From Planctomycetota bacterium (lineage in GTDB: Bacteria > Planctomycetota > MHYJ01 > WSZJ01 > JACPWG01): DNA of 64,000 nt. The notes beneath the pieces are model-generated. The model had not been told where the DNA came from, did no database searches, and saw only the letters and a list, made by a program, of their open reading frames with translations. Position 1 is the stretch's first letter. The number at the start of each line of letters is the position of its first letter. This document shows positions 44,701-53,257 of this stretch, piece by piece. The DNA is taken from positions 62,001-126,000 of the forward strand of contig JACPWG010000034.1 in assembly GCA_016197205.1 (NCBI GenBank), written 5' to 3'. The translations under genes and the position numbers were made by a program.

Positions 44701-46654
44701 CGGCCGCGGTGTCGAATTCGGCGCCGCCGGCGAACGCTCGGCAGACGACGTTGGCTTCGTCCTGGTTGCCGGCGTTTTCGATCGTCGCGCTCAGCTCGAG
44801 CGTGCTCGCGTCGGCTGCCGGTTCGCCCACCTCGATGTCGGCGACTTCGACCGAGTGCTCCGCTCCGCCGCCGACCGTGACGGCGACTTCGGCGGCGTTG
44901 TTCGCAAGGTCACGCTCGCCGGTCGCGGGCGCGGCGCGCAGATTGAGGACCACCGGCCCCGCCCGTTCGGGCGTCCAGGGGATGCGCACGGTCGTGCGCT
45001 CCCCCACCGCGAGGGAGACGGCGCCGGCGGAGAGGGAGGCGGAGGCCGGCGCGTAGGCTCCACGCCCGCCGAGCCCGCCGAGCGACGCGACCACGCCGCC
45101 GGAGACGACGGGGGTCGTGCCTTGGTTTTCGATTTCGACTTCGAGCGTCGCGGCCTGCCCGAGAAGCGGCCGGCGTGGAAGGCACCGGGCGCGCGTGACC
45201 GCGACATCCACGAACATTCCGGCGTTGCGCCGCATCGCCTCGGCCATGTCGAGTCGGCCGAAGCGAAAGAGGTGTCGCACCGCGGCCAGCGCGGGGATCG
45301 GCTGGGCCGAGTACTTCAGAAGGGCGGCGACCTGTTCGGCCGTGAGGGCCGGGTTCTTGGCCCAGAGGAGGGCGGCGGCGCCGGAGACCACGGCGGCAGC
45401 GCACGAGGTCCCGCTCACGCCGCGGTAGAGATTGCCGGGGATGGTGGAGAGGATCTTCTCGCCGGGGGCCGCGAGGTCGGCGCGCTTGCAGACGTTCGTG
45501 ACGAAGCCCAGCTCGCCGTCCGCGGAGGTCGAGGCCACGGCCAGGACGCCGGGGTACGCGGCCGGATAGAGCGGGGTGTTCACGTTGTCGTTTCCGACGG
45601 CGGCGACGAGGAGGGCGCCGCGGGCGAGCGCGTACTCGACCGCCGCTGCAAGGGTGCGGGAGCCGACGCGACAGCCGAGGGAGAGGTTCAGGATGCGGGC
45701 GCCGCGGGCGACCGCCTGGGTGATGCCGGTCGCGAGGTCGGCGACCGAGGCGTTCCCCTGGTGGTCCGCGACCTTGACCGAGAGGAGCTTGCTCGAAGGC
45801 GCGACGCCGACGATCCCGGCGCCGCCGTCCATCGTGCGTGCGGCGATGAGGCCGGCCATCGCGGTGCCGTGGCCGGAGTCGTCCGCGGCCGCGCCGCGCA
45901 CGTTGACGAGGTCGATACCGGACAGGACCTGGCCCGAGAGGTTGCGGTGGCGGGAGTCGATGCCCGTGTCGAGAACGGCGATCGTGACGCCTTCGCCGCC
46001 CGTGCCCGTCGCGCGCGCCGCATCGACGCCGCAGTTGCGGAAGGCGACGCGGTTCAGGCCATCCACCGGGTCCTTTTCGGTCAGGAACGGGGTGTGGCAG
46101 CACTGGGAGATGGAGGCGACGAAGTTCGGCTCCGCCCAGGCGACCCACGGCTCGTTCTGAAGGAGGGCGAGGAGGGCGCCGACGCGGTCATTGCCGGCGG
46201 CCTGGAGGACGTACACGTCGACCGCGGTGTCGTGGCGGAGGACGGAGAGGCCGAGCGGCGCGAGGTGGCGCTCGAGGTCGGTTCGGGAAAGGGGGCCGCG
46301 GAGATGTAGGAGCAGTTCGTCCTCGATGTGGGGCGCGGCCGCGCCGGCGCCCGCCGGGGCGACGGAGAGGGCGCGTCCCTTCTCGGGGATGGAGACTTCG
46401 TCGGAGGCGGGGGCCGCGTGGGAATGGGAGTGTCCGTGGGCGAGGAGGGTGCGCAGCTCTTCGTCCGAGGCGGCGCCGCTCGCCGGATGCGTCGCGCGGG
46501 CCGTGGTGTCGCCGGCGCTCTCGGACAGGCTATGGGGGGGGGAGGAAAGGGCGCCGAGGAGGGCGGAGAGGGCCAGGGCCGAAAAAAAGAAGCCGCCAGT
46601 CAGGGCGACGCCCCGGCCGAGGCTCCGGAGCGAACCGCTTTGCACAAACTTCAT
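41732..46654 (-). CDS. Anchored subtilisin-like protease with CARDB and PHP-type domains
   Basis: A 1640-residue exported protein. A signal helix at about 15-35 is followed by a propeptide-like region and an S8 subtilase domain with the full triad: Asp229 (VLDTGID), His262 (GHGTAMAG) and Ser417 (GVSGTSCAAA). CARDB-like beta domains cover about 480-700. Residues about 895-1210 carry the four PHP phosphoesterase motifs: DAHVHT at 901-906, TTDHN with Asp956-His957, AHPFH with His1085, and TDAHG with Asp1202-His1204. Further beta domains follow, and a C-terminal transmembrane helix (WLLWGLVLALLVGWEVF) with a basic tail anchors it. ATG at 46654 has GGAG 8 nt upstream. A7/T7 runs encode FFF near the start and KK at 44017-44023. 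Confidence 0.92.
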   Translation of the reverse strand: MKFVQSGSLRSLGRGVALTGGFFFSALALSALLGALSSPPHSLSESAGDTTARATHPASGAASDEELRTLLAHGHSHSHAAPASDEVSIPEKGRALSVAPAGAGAAAPHIEDELLLHLRGPLSRTDLERHLAPLGLSVLRHDTAVDVYVLQAAGNDRVGALLALLQNEPWVAWAEPNFVASISQCCHTPFLTEKDPVDGLNRVAFRNCGVDAARATGTGGEGVTIAVLDTGIDSRHRNLSGQVLSGIDLVNVRGAAADDSGHGTAMAGLIAARTMDGGAGIVGVAPSSKLLSVKVADHQGNASVADLATGITQAVARGARILNLSLGCRVGSRTLAAAVEYALARGALLVAAVGNDNVNTPLYPAAYPGVLAVASTSADGELGFVTNVCKRADLAAPGEKILSTIPGNLYRGVSGTSCAAAVVSGAAALLWAKNPALTAEQVAALLKYSAQPIPALAAVRHLFRFGRLDMAEAMRRNAGMFVDVAVTRARCLPRRPLLGQAATLEVEIENQGTTPVVSGGVVASLGGLGGRGAYAPASASLSAGAVSLAVGERTTVRIPWTPERAGPVVLNLRAAPATGERDLANNAAEVAVTVGGGAEHSVEVADIEVGEPAADASTLELSATIENAGNQDEANVVCRAFAGGAEFDTAAVSLVPGESRRLSFLWRVPSPAPRSAVAFAVRVEPSSFQPEKPVTAYLDTVLGTADPRQVKTQYQQSGDVDIIPDAPFRVRPNHPYLPLLVFVPDKGSGDPNTALTFDSLKIFEKDAPEATLSGNLLYADSFGPESAAAPTATTPGMTILDEDGAVQVTEYGAPDLNLFKDQPLTQRGRHNILRFPRAALGVPNAPIAPVEKYFFVQADWTYSTHALSWVATKHGTTKKMLKVRFETSDLPTLPGEAKYFDAHVHTIAEWYFSDHLEIFSPMQAYGGPIQMVKECAWAVGLTSSLDDVKDNVVTTDHNCFYGQPGDGDPNSALRRPVFGPTSVARSTTPGGTVKTEFQRMREIFGASAGEELAFSQYVTVGPAGVPIGAHMLSYRGQHFDGPWHGGSDVSAALHEGDPIYLETFLSTLATSNPAENSKAFTYAAHPFHMQGWSDLNLSKSLGIDPLYRTHDYCSPYSQNFILKGLQIFNEPEVGFLPGEAIDFNDLNPFVAPTWAGSPDWDRTLQVGLSKWHGYLATLMRYNFLDETGKVFLRKLYIAGGTDAHGDFNYSQHRLATLVEHPSTYTVTSMAFGGVRTYAFGDGKAGATAGERAMDAFADGNCVATDGPIANFDLDGDGHWNSATLKWHDAANLHENAEGRMGGDGAYDGSRTLLVRRGTPDLFFRYQYANSPDLGSAGGSVASIKIYKDQAGTPNPTVARTYAGQVVQVVKGVGSLPTTAAGSQLTKQVNLAAEGSVTKLTAYSLGAFTGGDPDVAPLGPAERRCYTNPVWAIPVDMDITVNTSGITTANPKIPAGALTVQFKFDATMMPLPYAVHVKALDAAGNSTDVSVAPASTCSPTTGWTSNLVTGVENGIYTVKNVAAIPLGAFYPTSGKHTFVVYFKDAPKDLHGNALNSVAKTFTVNAPAGGGGKKCFVGTLLAQDGPGGSDGTDADRSATSRWLLWGLVLALLVGWEVFGRRRVVARAEGRAAERGGEQKAGS

Positions 46655-47106
46655 CCATGTCTCCTACCGTTTGGACAAATCCTTGAGGACATCCCTGTCG
46701 GACGCGCATCAAACTGGTATAATATGGAGGCGAACGTCCGAACCGGTCCAAGAACCGGTAGACATACAGCAAGCCCCGTGCCGCAGGTTCCGATTTCAGC
46801 GACGCAAGACTCACGGGGACTTCATGTTACATCGTCGAAAGTCCGCTTGGCACGGATCCTGGCACACTTTACACAAGGTGACGGCTGGTTTTCCGAAAAA
46901 TCAGAAGATGAGCGTGAAGCGGACAGTTGGGATTGATGGGAGAATTTACAGAGTGGGAGGGCGGTGATGAGTCGAAGGGGGGACGTAACCGCGTAGGCGC
47001 AGAGACGCTGAGGGTTTTCGGTCGAGTGGGCGAGCTCAGCGTAGACTGGATCGCCGGCCGGACGCCACTTGAAATCCGGGTAGCTTCCGCGAAGGGGAAA
47101 AGACCT
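46655..47106. other. Intergenic region upstream of the subtilase and the DUF4149-like gene
   Basis: This 452-bp divergent region holds a TATAAT at 46718 and locally raised A/T content (46655-46960). Short open frames were rejected because they lack family similarity and ribosome binding sites. Confidence 0.6.
46695..46723 (+). promoter_or_regulatory. Promoter-like sequence
   Basis: TATAAT at 46718-46723 with a weak -35 (CTGTCG, 46695-46700) at 17 bp. It is far (about 380 bp) from the next plus-strand gene. The reverse strand has TATTAT at the same spot, so it may serve the subtilase gene instead. Confidence 0.35.
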
Positions 47107-47601
47107 GTGAACCCGACCTGGGCGCCCTGGGTGGAGGCGCTTCACCTGCTCACGCTCCTCGTGTGGGTCGCAGGGGAGCTCGCCCTTCTTCTGCCCCGGT
47201 GGAGCGCCGCGTCGGCCGCCACGGGCGAGGTCGCGTCCGCGGTCCTCGCCTTTCTCGACCGCTGCCGTCGCTTCGATCACCTCAAAATGGCTTGCGCCGC
47301 CGTGCTCCTCGCCACGAGCGCGATCAAGTACGGCCGCCTCGAATCGAACCTCGGCTGGTATCATGTGCGGTACACCCTGGTCGCCCTCCTCGTCACCACA
47401 GGACTCTACGGCGCGTTCGCCGTGACGCCCCGGCTGACGACCCTCGCCCGCGGACTTGGCGGCGGCGAACGGGACGAGGCCGGAGCCGAGCCGCGCCGAG
47501 TCGCCTTCGAGAGGCTCCATCGGCTCCTTGTCGCGTCCGCCTACGGGGAGCTGCTGGCGGCCCTGGGGATTCTCGCGATGAGCGCGCCCGCGCCCCCTTG
47601 A
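47107..47601 (+). CDS. DUF4149-like membrane protein
   Basis: A 164-residue protein with four predicted transmembrane helices (about 8-26, 52-70, 84-106, 142-160). The opening EALHLLTLLVWVAGELALLL and the FERLHRLLVASAYGELLAAL segment match the DUF4149/TMEM205-like pattern; function in bacteria is unknown. The GTG at 47107 was chosen because AAGGGG precedes it and the first helix starts directly after; an ATG at 46927 would add 60 residues without family similarity. It is followed by the first of two paralogous genes after 63 bp. Confidence 0.75.
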   Translation: MNPTWAPWVEALHLLTLLVWVAGELALLLPRWSAASAATGEVASAVLAFLDRCRRFDHLKMACAAVLLATSAIKYGRLESNLGWYHVRYTLVALLVTTGLYGAFAVTPRLTTLARGLGGGERDEAGAEPRRVAFERLHRLLVASAYGELLAALGILAMSAPAPP

Positions 47602-47664
47602 ATTCCCTTGCTCAGGACAGGGCTGGAAGGTATCTTGTCCACCGGGGGAGCAGGAGGGCTGTCC

Positions 47665-50211
47665 ATGCCCAAAAAGGCGGTGCTCGGGGGAGGCGGAAAC
47701 TTCTGGGACACCCGTGAAGATCGGAACCTTCACGCACGCCAAGTCGTGGTGACGGTCAAGCACGTCCGGGAGTGCCCGCAGCTCATCGAAGAGCGGTTCC
47801 TCGAGGCCTACCTGGATCGGGTGTCGTCGGAAGGGCCCGAACGAGTCTGGGAGGCCCGCATCCTCGACACGCCGGACCGCTTCGGTTTTTTTCTGCGCGC
47901 CGGCACGCTCGCGGTGGACCTTTCCTGTCTGCCCCTCCGCGTCGCCTACGCCTCCTATCTTTATCCCGAGGGGGCCCTCTTCCAGCTCTTCCTCGAAGCC
48001 GACCTCGAGGGGCAGGAACCTTTCCGCATCGAGTGCCCGATCGACCCGGCGACGGACGACGCGGCCGTGGTCTCGGCCCTGGAGAAGGTGTTCTCGGTCC
48101 CTGTCGTGCCCCTCACGATCCTGGACGACGAGCTGCACCCGGTCATGACGCGCGAGTTGCGGCATGGCCCGGACGTAGCGGCCGCGGCCCTGAAGCTCTG
48201 GACCCAGGCCGTCTCCCACGCAGGCGCAAACACGCACGCCTACGATCAGGCGCTCGAGCGCTTCTACCGGGAGAACCCGGAAACCCGGTCGCCGCTCCTC
48301 GAGCCCGGGCCGGAGGCCGAGCCGGCCCCGGGCGCCCCGGTCGCGAAAAAGACGCCGACCGTCGCGATCTCCCTTCCCGGCGAAAAGACCGCGACGAACG
48401 TCCGCGTCGGCTCCCGACCGACGCGCACCGTGCCGCCCCCGGGCCAACAGCCTGAGCCCCCGGCGGCACCGGATCCCGCTCGCGCTACGCCCGCGAAGAC
48501 GCGGACCGGCGCGTTGCGTGTCTCGCCGGCCGCCCAGCCCGAGACGCCCGCTCCGAAGCCGGCCGCCACGCGGCGCCCCACCCTCGCCATGCCCGCCCCC
48601 GGCTCCGGCCCGGAGGAGATCGATCGCCGGCTGGCCAACCTCCTCACCCACTATCACCTGCTGGAGGATCGGGAGGTCGACCACTGCCAGGCGCTGACGG
48701 TCTCCGAGGGAAAAAAGGGAGTCACCCGCCGGCTCGCCGAGGTGCTCGCCGCTCAGAAGAAGCTGGCCCCGGAGGTGGCCGCCTCGCTCGTCGCTTACAT
48801 CACGAAACGGCCGGCCGGACACGATGAACCGCTCGAAGGCGTGGCCCTGACCCGGGAAGACCTCCGCGTCGCCTCCCTGCTTGTCGCCAACCGGTTCGTC
48901 ACGGCCGACAAGATCCACGCCGCGATCGCCGCCCAGTGGAACGGGCTGCACTCCGGGGGACAGCCCGGCGACCTGCTCGCGGCCCTGCTCAGGACCGGGG
49001 CGGTGGACGAGTCGGACCTCGAGGGCTTCCGCGACTGGCTCCAGAAGGCGGACCAGACGGCGGACACCACGAAGCTCCAGCACGCCCTCGCGCGTGCGCT
49101 GGGCGGGGCGGAGCAGGACACGGCCGCGCGAAGGAAGGCCGCGGCCACGGAGGCCGCCACCGCGGTTGCCACCCCCTCTCCGCCGGTCCCGCCGGCGTCC
49201 TCCGTCCGCGCGAAGCGGAACGCCCCCGTCGAGGAGCAGGAAGCAGCGGACTCAGCGGCGGAGGAGAGTGACGGCACGCTCGAGTCCACGGAGGGGCTCG
49301 AGGACTCGAAGGATCTCGAGGACCCGGACAGCGTCGACCAGCTCCTGGAACAGGCGGCCCTCGCCGCGGCCGAGACCGAACCGGCGCCCGCACCCGCGCC
49401 CCGCCCCGCGACCGCGCCTTCGAAATTCGCCCCACCCTCCGCCGAGCAATCTTCCAGCGCCATCGCGGCGGCCCGCGCCCAAGCGGTCGGCCGCAAGCTG
49501 GGAGGGCAGGGGTCCGGAAACACGGAGCTTGTCGGCGACAGGACCACGCGTTGGACGCGGCTCCGCCCGTTCGCGTTCGCCGCCTTCGTCGTCGTGCCGG
49601 TCGTGGTCGCCGTCGCCCAGTTGATCGTCGGCCGCGTGGCGGTCGGCAACCTGAGCCAGTACCTGGCCTGTCGCGACCACCTGATGTCGCTCGGGCAGGC
49701 GCTCACCGTCTACGTGCAGCGGTACGGCTCGGGCCTCCAATACCCGGGCACGACGCGCCCACCGGGAAACTTCGACGGCCCGGGGAACGGCGAGACCCCG
49801 AACGGCATATTCTGGGCCCACCTCGCCCGCCTCCCCAACCCCCAGGCGGCGATCCTGCACTACCCCTACGCCGCGGAAGGTTTCGTTTGCCCGGCCCTGG
49901 GCTCCCAGCCGACTTCGACCTCCCTCGACTATTCCGGCCCCAAGCTGGACGCGAAGTGGCTCCCGGGCATGGGGACCGGACCCGTGTTCCCGGGCGGCCG
50001 GCTGTCCGCCGCCCTCCCTCCCCTCACTCCGATCGCCGGCGACATCCTGAATACGGCCGGCGAGCCCCCTCACTCGCGCCTCCCTTCCGGGCAGAGTCCG
50101 CCCGAACTCTGCCCCGTACTTTTCATTTCGGGGGAGGTCGAGGGACTCACGCCGGGCACGCCCCTTCACCAGCAATACCTGGATAGCACGCAGGGGAGCC
50201 GCTCGAGGTAG
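47665..50211 (+). CDS. Anchored protein with a novel N-domain, MshEN-like modules and DUF1559-like tail (paralogue 1)
   Basis: An 848-residue protein. Residues about 1-210 form a mixed alpha/beta domain not recognised (LPLRVAYASYLYPEGALFQL, RIECPIDPATDD, LDDELHPVMTRELRHGPD). A disordered Pro/Ala linker is followed by two pairs of helical modules at about 315-465 (LANLLTHYHLLEDREV; VASLLVANRFVTADKI; LLAALLRTGAVDESDL). After another linker a transmembrane helix lies near 634-655. The extracytoplasmic tail resembles DUF1559 pseudopilin-like proteins (CRDHLMSLGQALTVYVQRYG, YPGTTRPPGNFDGPG, NGIFWAHLARLPNP), but without a type IV pilin signal. ATG at 47665 has AGGAGG 7 nt upstream. A T7 run at 47886-47892 encodes Phe-Phe. 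Confidence 0.82.
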   Translation: MPKKAVLGGGGNFWDTREDRNLHARQVVVTVKHVRECPQLIEERFLEAYLDRVSSEGPERVWEARILDTPDRFGFFLRAGTLAVDLSCLPLRVAYASYLYPEGALFQLFLEADLEGQEPFRIECPIDPATDDAAVVSALEKVFSVPVVPLTILDDELHPVMTRELRHGPDVAAAALKLWTQAVSHAGANTHAYDQALERFYRENPETRSPLLEPGPEAEPAPGAPVAKKTPTVAISLPGEKTATNVRVGSRPTRTVPPPGQQPEPPAAPDPARATPAKTRTGALRVSPAAQPETPAPKPAATRRPTLAMPAPGSGPEEIDRRLANLLTHYHLLEDREVDHCQALTVSEGKKGVTRRLAEVLAAQKKLAPEVAASLVAYITKRPAGHDEPLEGVALTREDLRVASLLVANRFVTADKIHAAIAAQWNGLHSGGQPGDLLAALLRTGAVDESDLEGFRDWLQKADQTADTTKLQHALARALGGAEQDTAARRKAAATEAATAVATPSPPVPPASSVRAKRNAPVEEQEAADSAAEESDGTLESTEGLEDSKDLEDPDSVDQLLEQAALAAAETEPAPAPAPRPATAPSKFAPPSAEQSSSAIAAARAQAVGRKLGGQGSGNTELVGDRTTRWTRLRPFAFAAFVVVPVVVAVAQLIVGRVAVGNLSQYLACRDHLMSLGQALTVYVQRYGSGLQYPGTTRPPGNFDGPGNGETPNGIFWAHLARLPNPQAAILHYPYAAEGFVCPALGSQPTSTSLDYSGPKLDAKWLPGMGTGPVFPGGRLSAALPPLTPIAGDILNTAGEPPHSRLPSGQSPPELCPVLFISGEVEGLTPGTPLHQQYLDSTQGSRSR

Positions 50212-50549
50212 CGGGCCTCGACCCCGCGCACACGCCTCGCCCCCCTCTCCCTGCCGCCTTCCCACCGCCTCCCCGAGCGCGCGGCAGCCGCTCGCCGGTT
50301 GGGTCCCTTCCCCCCATCGCTCGGCGCGCGTGGCGCGTGGCCACGTCCGGTTCGGACACGGCAGCGCCGTGCCCGCGGAGAGCGAAGCATCGATGGACCC
50401 AGGGCTGTCGCGTCGCGCAGCCTCCATTGTGAGATTTACAAGAATCTGTGGAATTCATAGTTTCAGCGGCGTAGGATTACGGTCGATTTCTTCCAGGAGA
50501 GGGAGACTTCGGTAGGAGCGCCTCACCCGCGGAAGAGGGGAAGACGAGC
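50212..50549. other. Gap between the paralogues with hairpin element B
   Basis: Contains copy 3 of hairpin B at 50354-50374 (GGACACGGC and GCCGTGCCC arms, one mismatch). No gene or clear promoter is seen in the 338 bp. Confidence 0.65.
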
Positions 50550-52952
50550 ATGGCCGGAGAAAAGATCCCGGGGAGCGTTGGGAACTCGTGGGCGCTGCGG
50601 GAAGACAGCGGCCGGAGCGCACGGCAGCTCATCGTGGAAATTGCGGACGCCACCGCGTGTCCCCTGCCGGTCGAGCCCCGTTTCGTCGAGGCGTTCCTCG
50701 ACCGCATCTCCCCCGCGGGGCCTGAGCGCATCTGGGAGCCGCGCTTCCTCGGGTCGAAGGACCGGGCTGCGCTCTTCGTTCGCGCGGGTGCGCAGGCCTC
50801 CGCACTGGCCCGCTTGCCCCTCCACGTCGCCTACGCTTCCTATTGCTACCCGGAAGGGGGCGTCTTCCAGCTCCTGCTCGAGTGCGAGCTGGCCCCTGAC
50901 GACGTCTTCCGGGTGGAGTGCCCGATCGACCCCGCGACGTTCGACGTCGCGGTACGGGACGTCGTCCAGGCGATCCTTACCGTCCCGGTCGTCCCGCTCG
51001 TCCTTTTGGACGACGACCTCTACCCGGTCGCGACGAGGGAGCTGCGGCACGGGCCGGAGGGCGCCTCCGCTGGGCTCGCGCTGTGGCAGCGCACCTGCCT
51101 GCACGCGGTGAGCCGGCCGCATTCGTTCGACATGGCGCTGGAACGCTACTACGAGGAAAATCCCGAGCACGCCTCCCCGCTCCTGGACCGTGCGGCCGCC
51201 CACCGGTCCGTCGCGGCGGCCGGCGTGGATGCCGAGGGGCGGCCCGCCCGGTACTCGACCACGATGGCCCCCACGCCCCCCGATGCGGGCGTGCCGGCGA
51301 AGTCGTTCGCGCCGCTCCCGCCGACGGGGGGAACGGACGACGCGGTCGCCCAGGCGTCCGCAGGCCCGGCGACGCGCGCGGCCTCGCAGCCGGTCCAAAA
51401 GGGACGCACGCCGACCAATGCGAGGACGCGCGCCGCGCTGAACGCGGAGGAACTGGATCGGCGGCTCGGCGGGCTTGCCCTGCACTACGGGCTGATCGCA
51501 CGCGAGCGGCTGCAGCGCTGCATCGAGCGCGTTGAGGCCTCGCTCGCCGCGGGCGTAGAGACCCGGCTCCACGACGTGCTCACCGCCGACCGCGCGCTGC
51601 CCGCCGAAGTCGTCGATTCGCTCCGGGCCTTTGTGGACCACTGGGTCCCGAACACCACGGGCGCCATCGCGGGTGCGGCCCTTTCCCGGCAGGACCTGCG
51701 CGTGGCCTCCATCCTGATCCTGCAGCAATCGGTGGCGCCGGAGCGGATCCACAAGGCGATCATCACGCAGTGGCGGGTGTTCCGGGCGGAGGGGAGCCGT
51801 TGCGAACTCACCGACGCCCTGCGGGCGACGGGGGACGTGCGGGACACGGAAGTGCACGTCCTGCGCGGCTGGATAGAGGCGCTGGGTCCCTCCGCGGACA
51901 CCCGGCGCCTGCTCGCGGCCGTCCGGGGTGGGGAAGCCGGGGGAGAGGCGGAAGCGCAGCCTCCCGCCCAGGGCGGCGCCCCTGCGGCTCCCCCCCGAGT
52001 GACGCCGGGCCCAATGGCGTCCGCGACGTTGACTCCGACGCAGTCTCCGGCGCAGGCGCAGACCGCGACCCCGCCCCGAAGCGAGGCGCCGCGAGTCGAC
52101 GCCTCTCGAGCCGAAACGCCGACCCCCGGCCTCGGGACGGACGCGCGCCCCGCGGCCTTGTCCCCGCGTGCGCCGGACAGGCCGATGCCCGTGAGCGCGC
52201 AGCTCGGACAGCGGCCGGGCGCTGAGACTTCCCCCTCGCCGCAGGGCCGGCCCCATGAGGGAGAGGGGGCCGCGACCCGGGCTCGTGCACTCCCTTGGCG
52301 AGTCGGCGCCGTCGGCTGGTTTTTCGGGGTCATCGGCGTGGCGGGCCTGTTGCTGGCCCAGCTCGTAGTTTCTCGCGTACGCCTTGGTAGTGTGGAGGCC
52401 TACCTCGACTGTCGGGACAATCTTCGCCGGCTTTCCGTCAGCCTCTCCGCCTATGTGCAGCGGTACGGCTCCGGCGTGAGCTACCCCGGCACGACGCCGC
52501 CCGCCGGGGATTTCCACGGCCCAGGCCACGACCAGACGCCCAACGGCATCTTCTGGGCGCATCTTGCCCGGCTGCCCCGCCCGGCCGACGCCGTGCTGCG
52601 CTATCCCGCCCACGCGCACCTGCTTGTCTGCCCCGCGCACGGAACGCCGGCCTCCTACACCGCCCTCGACTACTCCGCGCCGAATCGGGAGGCCCGCTGG
52701 CTCCCCGGTCTGGGCTCCGGCCCGGTCTTCCCCGGCGGCGACGTCACGCCGAACGCGCCGGGAAATCCCCCCCTCGCGGGCGAGCTCCCGGGCACGGACG
52801 GCTCGACCCCGCATACCGACCTGCCGTCGTCCCGCGCGTCCGGCCCGCTCTGGCCCGTGCTCTTCCTCGACGGCCAGGTCGACGGCCTCGCGGAGGGGAG
52901 CGACCTGTGGAAGCAATACCGGGCGACCACGGTGGGCACGCGGAGCCGGTGA
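50550..52952 (+). CDS. Anchored protein with a novel N-domain, MshEN-like modules and DUF1559-like tail (paralogue 2)
   Basis: An 800-residue paralogue of the preceding protein with the same order of parts. Shared N-domain segments include HVAYASYCYPEGGVFQLLLE, VECPIDPATFD and LDDDLYPVATRELRHGPE. The modules are at about 290-440 (LGGLALHYGLIARERLQRC; VASILILQQSVAPERIH), the transmembrane helix near 589-608, and the DUF1559-like tail has CRDNLRRLSVSLSAYVQRYG, YPGTTPPAGDFHGPG and NGIFWAHLARLPRP. The linkers differ almost completely while the domains are conserved, so both copies appear to be under selection. The ATG at 50550 aligns with the partner's start; the region before it is purine-rich (GAAGAGGGGAAGACGAGC). 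Confidence 0.82.
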   Translation: MAGEKIPGSVGNSWALREDSGRSARQLIVEIADATACPLPVEPRFVEAFLDRISPAGPERIWEPRFLGSKDRAALFVRAGAQASALARLPLHVAYASYCYPEGGVFQLLLECELAPDDVFRVECPIDPATFDVAVRDVVQAILTVPVVPLVLLDDDLYPVATRELRHGPEGASAGLALWQRTCLHAVSRPHSFDMALERYYEENPEHASPLLDRAAAHRSVAAAGVDAEGRPARYSTTMAPTPPDAGVPAKSFAPLPPTGGTDDAVAQASAGPATRAASQPVQKGRTPTNARTRAALNAEELDRRLGGLALHYGLIARERLQRCIERVEASLAAGVETRLHDVLTADRALPAEVVDSLRAFVDHWVPNTTGAIAGAALSRQDLRVASILILQQSVAPERIHKAIITQWRVFRAEGSRCELTDALRATGDVRDTEVHVLRGWIEALGPSADTRRLLAAVRGGEAGGEAEAQPPAQGGAPAAPPRVTPGPMASATLTPTQSPAQAQTATPPRSEAPRVDASRAETPTPGLGTDARPAALSPRAPDRPMPVSAQLGQRPGAETSPSPQGRPHEGEGAATRARALPWRVGAVGWFFGVIGVAGLLLAQLVVSRVRLGSVEAYLDCRDNLRRLSVSLSAYVQRYGSGVSYPGTTPPAGDFHGPGHDQTPNGIFWAHLARLPRPADAVLRYPAHAHLLVCPAHGTPASYTALDYSAPNREARWLPGLGSGPVFPGGDVTPNAPGNPPLAGELPGTDGSTPHTDLPSSRASGPLWPVLFLDGQVDGLAEGSDLWKQYRATTVGTRSR

Positions 52953-53257
52953 CGGCACGTCGAGGAAGTCCCCCCTACCGCGGCCGGTGGCCACAACCAA
53001 AGCCCGCTGACGAACGACCAAGCCCCAAGCCCAGCCCTCAGCCCTTTCCAGGTGCAAAGCACGAGTCGTCTCTTGCGAAATGGAGCATCAAGGGTCGGCT
53101 CCAGGAGGGGGCGAACTTCCCACTGCCCTCCTCCGTCGGCCACCAGCCCTTGTGGTGCAGGGCTTCCGCCCTGCACCGTCGGGGCAACCGGCGTTGAGAA
53201 AACGGAGGTCGGAGTGGGCGGGAGCGACTCCAGCTTGGGCCCGACACGGCCGCTTCG
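52953..53257. other. Gap with hairpin element A
   Basis: Copy 2 of element A covers 53136-53197; the stem is at 53154-53163 and 53168-53177. It also holds CAACCAAAGCCCGCTG and CCAAGCCCCAAGCCC, remnants of the AACCAAAG-type intergenic repeats. The two flanking genes converge here. Confidence 0.75.
53136..53197 (+). repeat. Dispersed hairpin element A, copy 2
   Basis: Same 10-bp stem and TTCC loop as 7284-7307, with similar flanks (GGCCACCAGCCCTTGT before, CGTCGGGGCAACC after). Confidence 0.85.

Noticed and set aside
42008..46309. A plus-strand open frame of 1433 codons opposite the subtilase.
   Set aside because: Shadow of GC-rich codon usage; no domain, while the minus strand has complete protease and PHP motifs.
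46927..47106. An N-terminal extension of the DUF4149-like protein by 60 residues.
   Set aside because: The extra residues are charged and unlike the family; the GTG at 47107 has a suitable ribosome binding site just before the first membrane helix.
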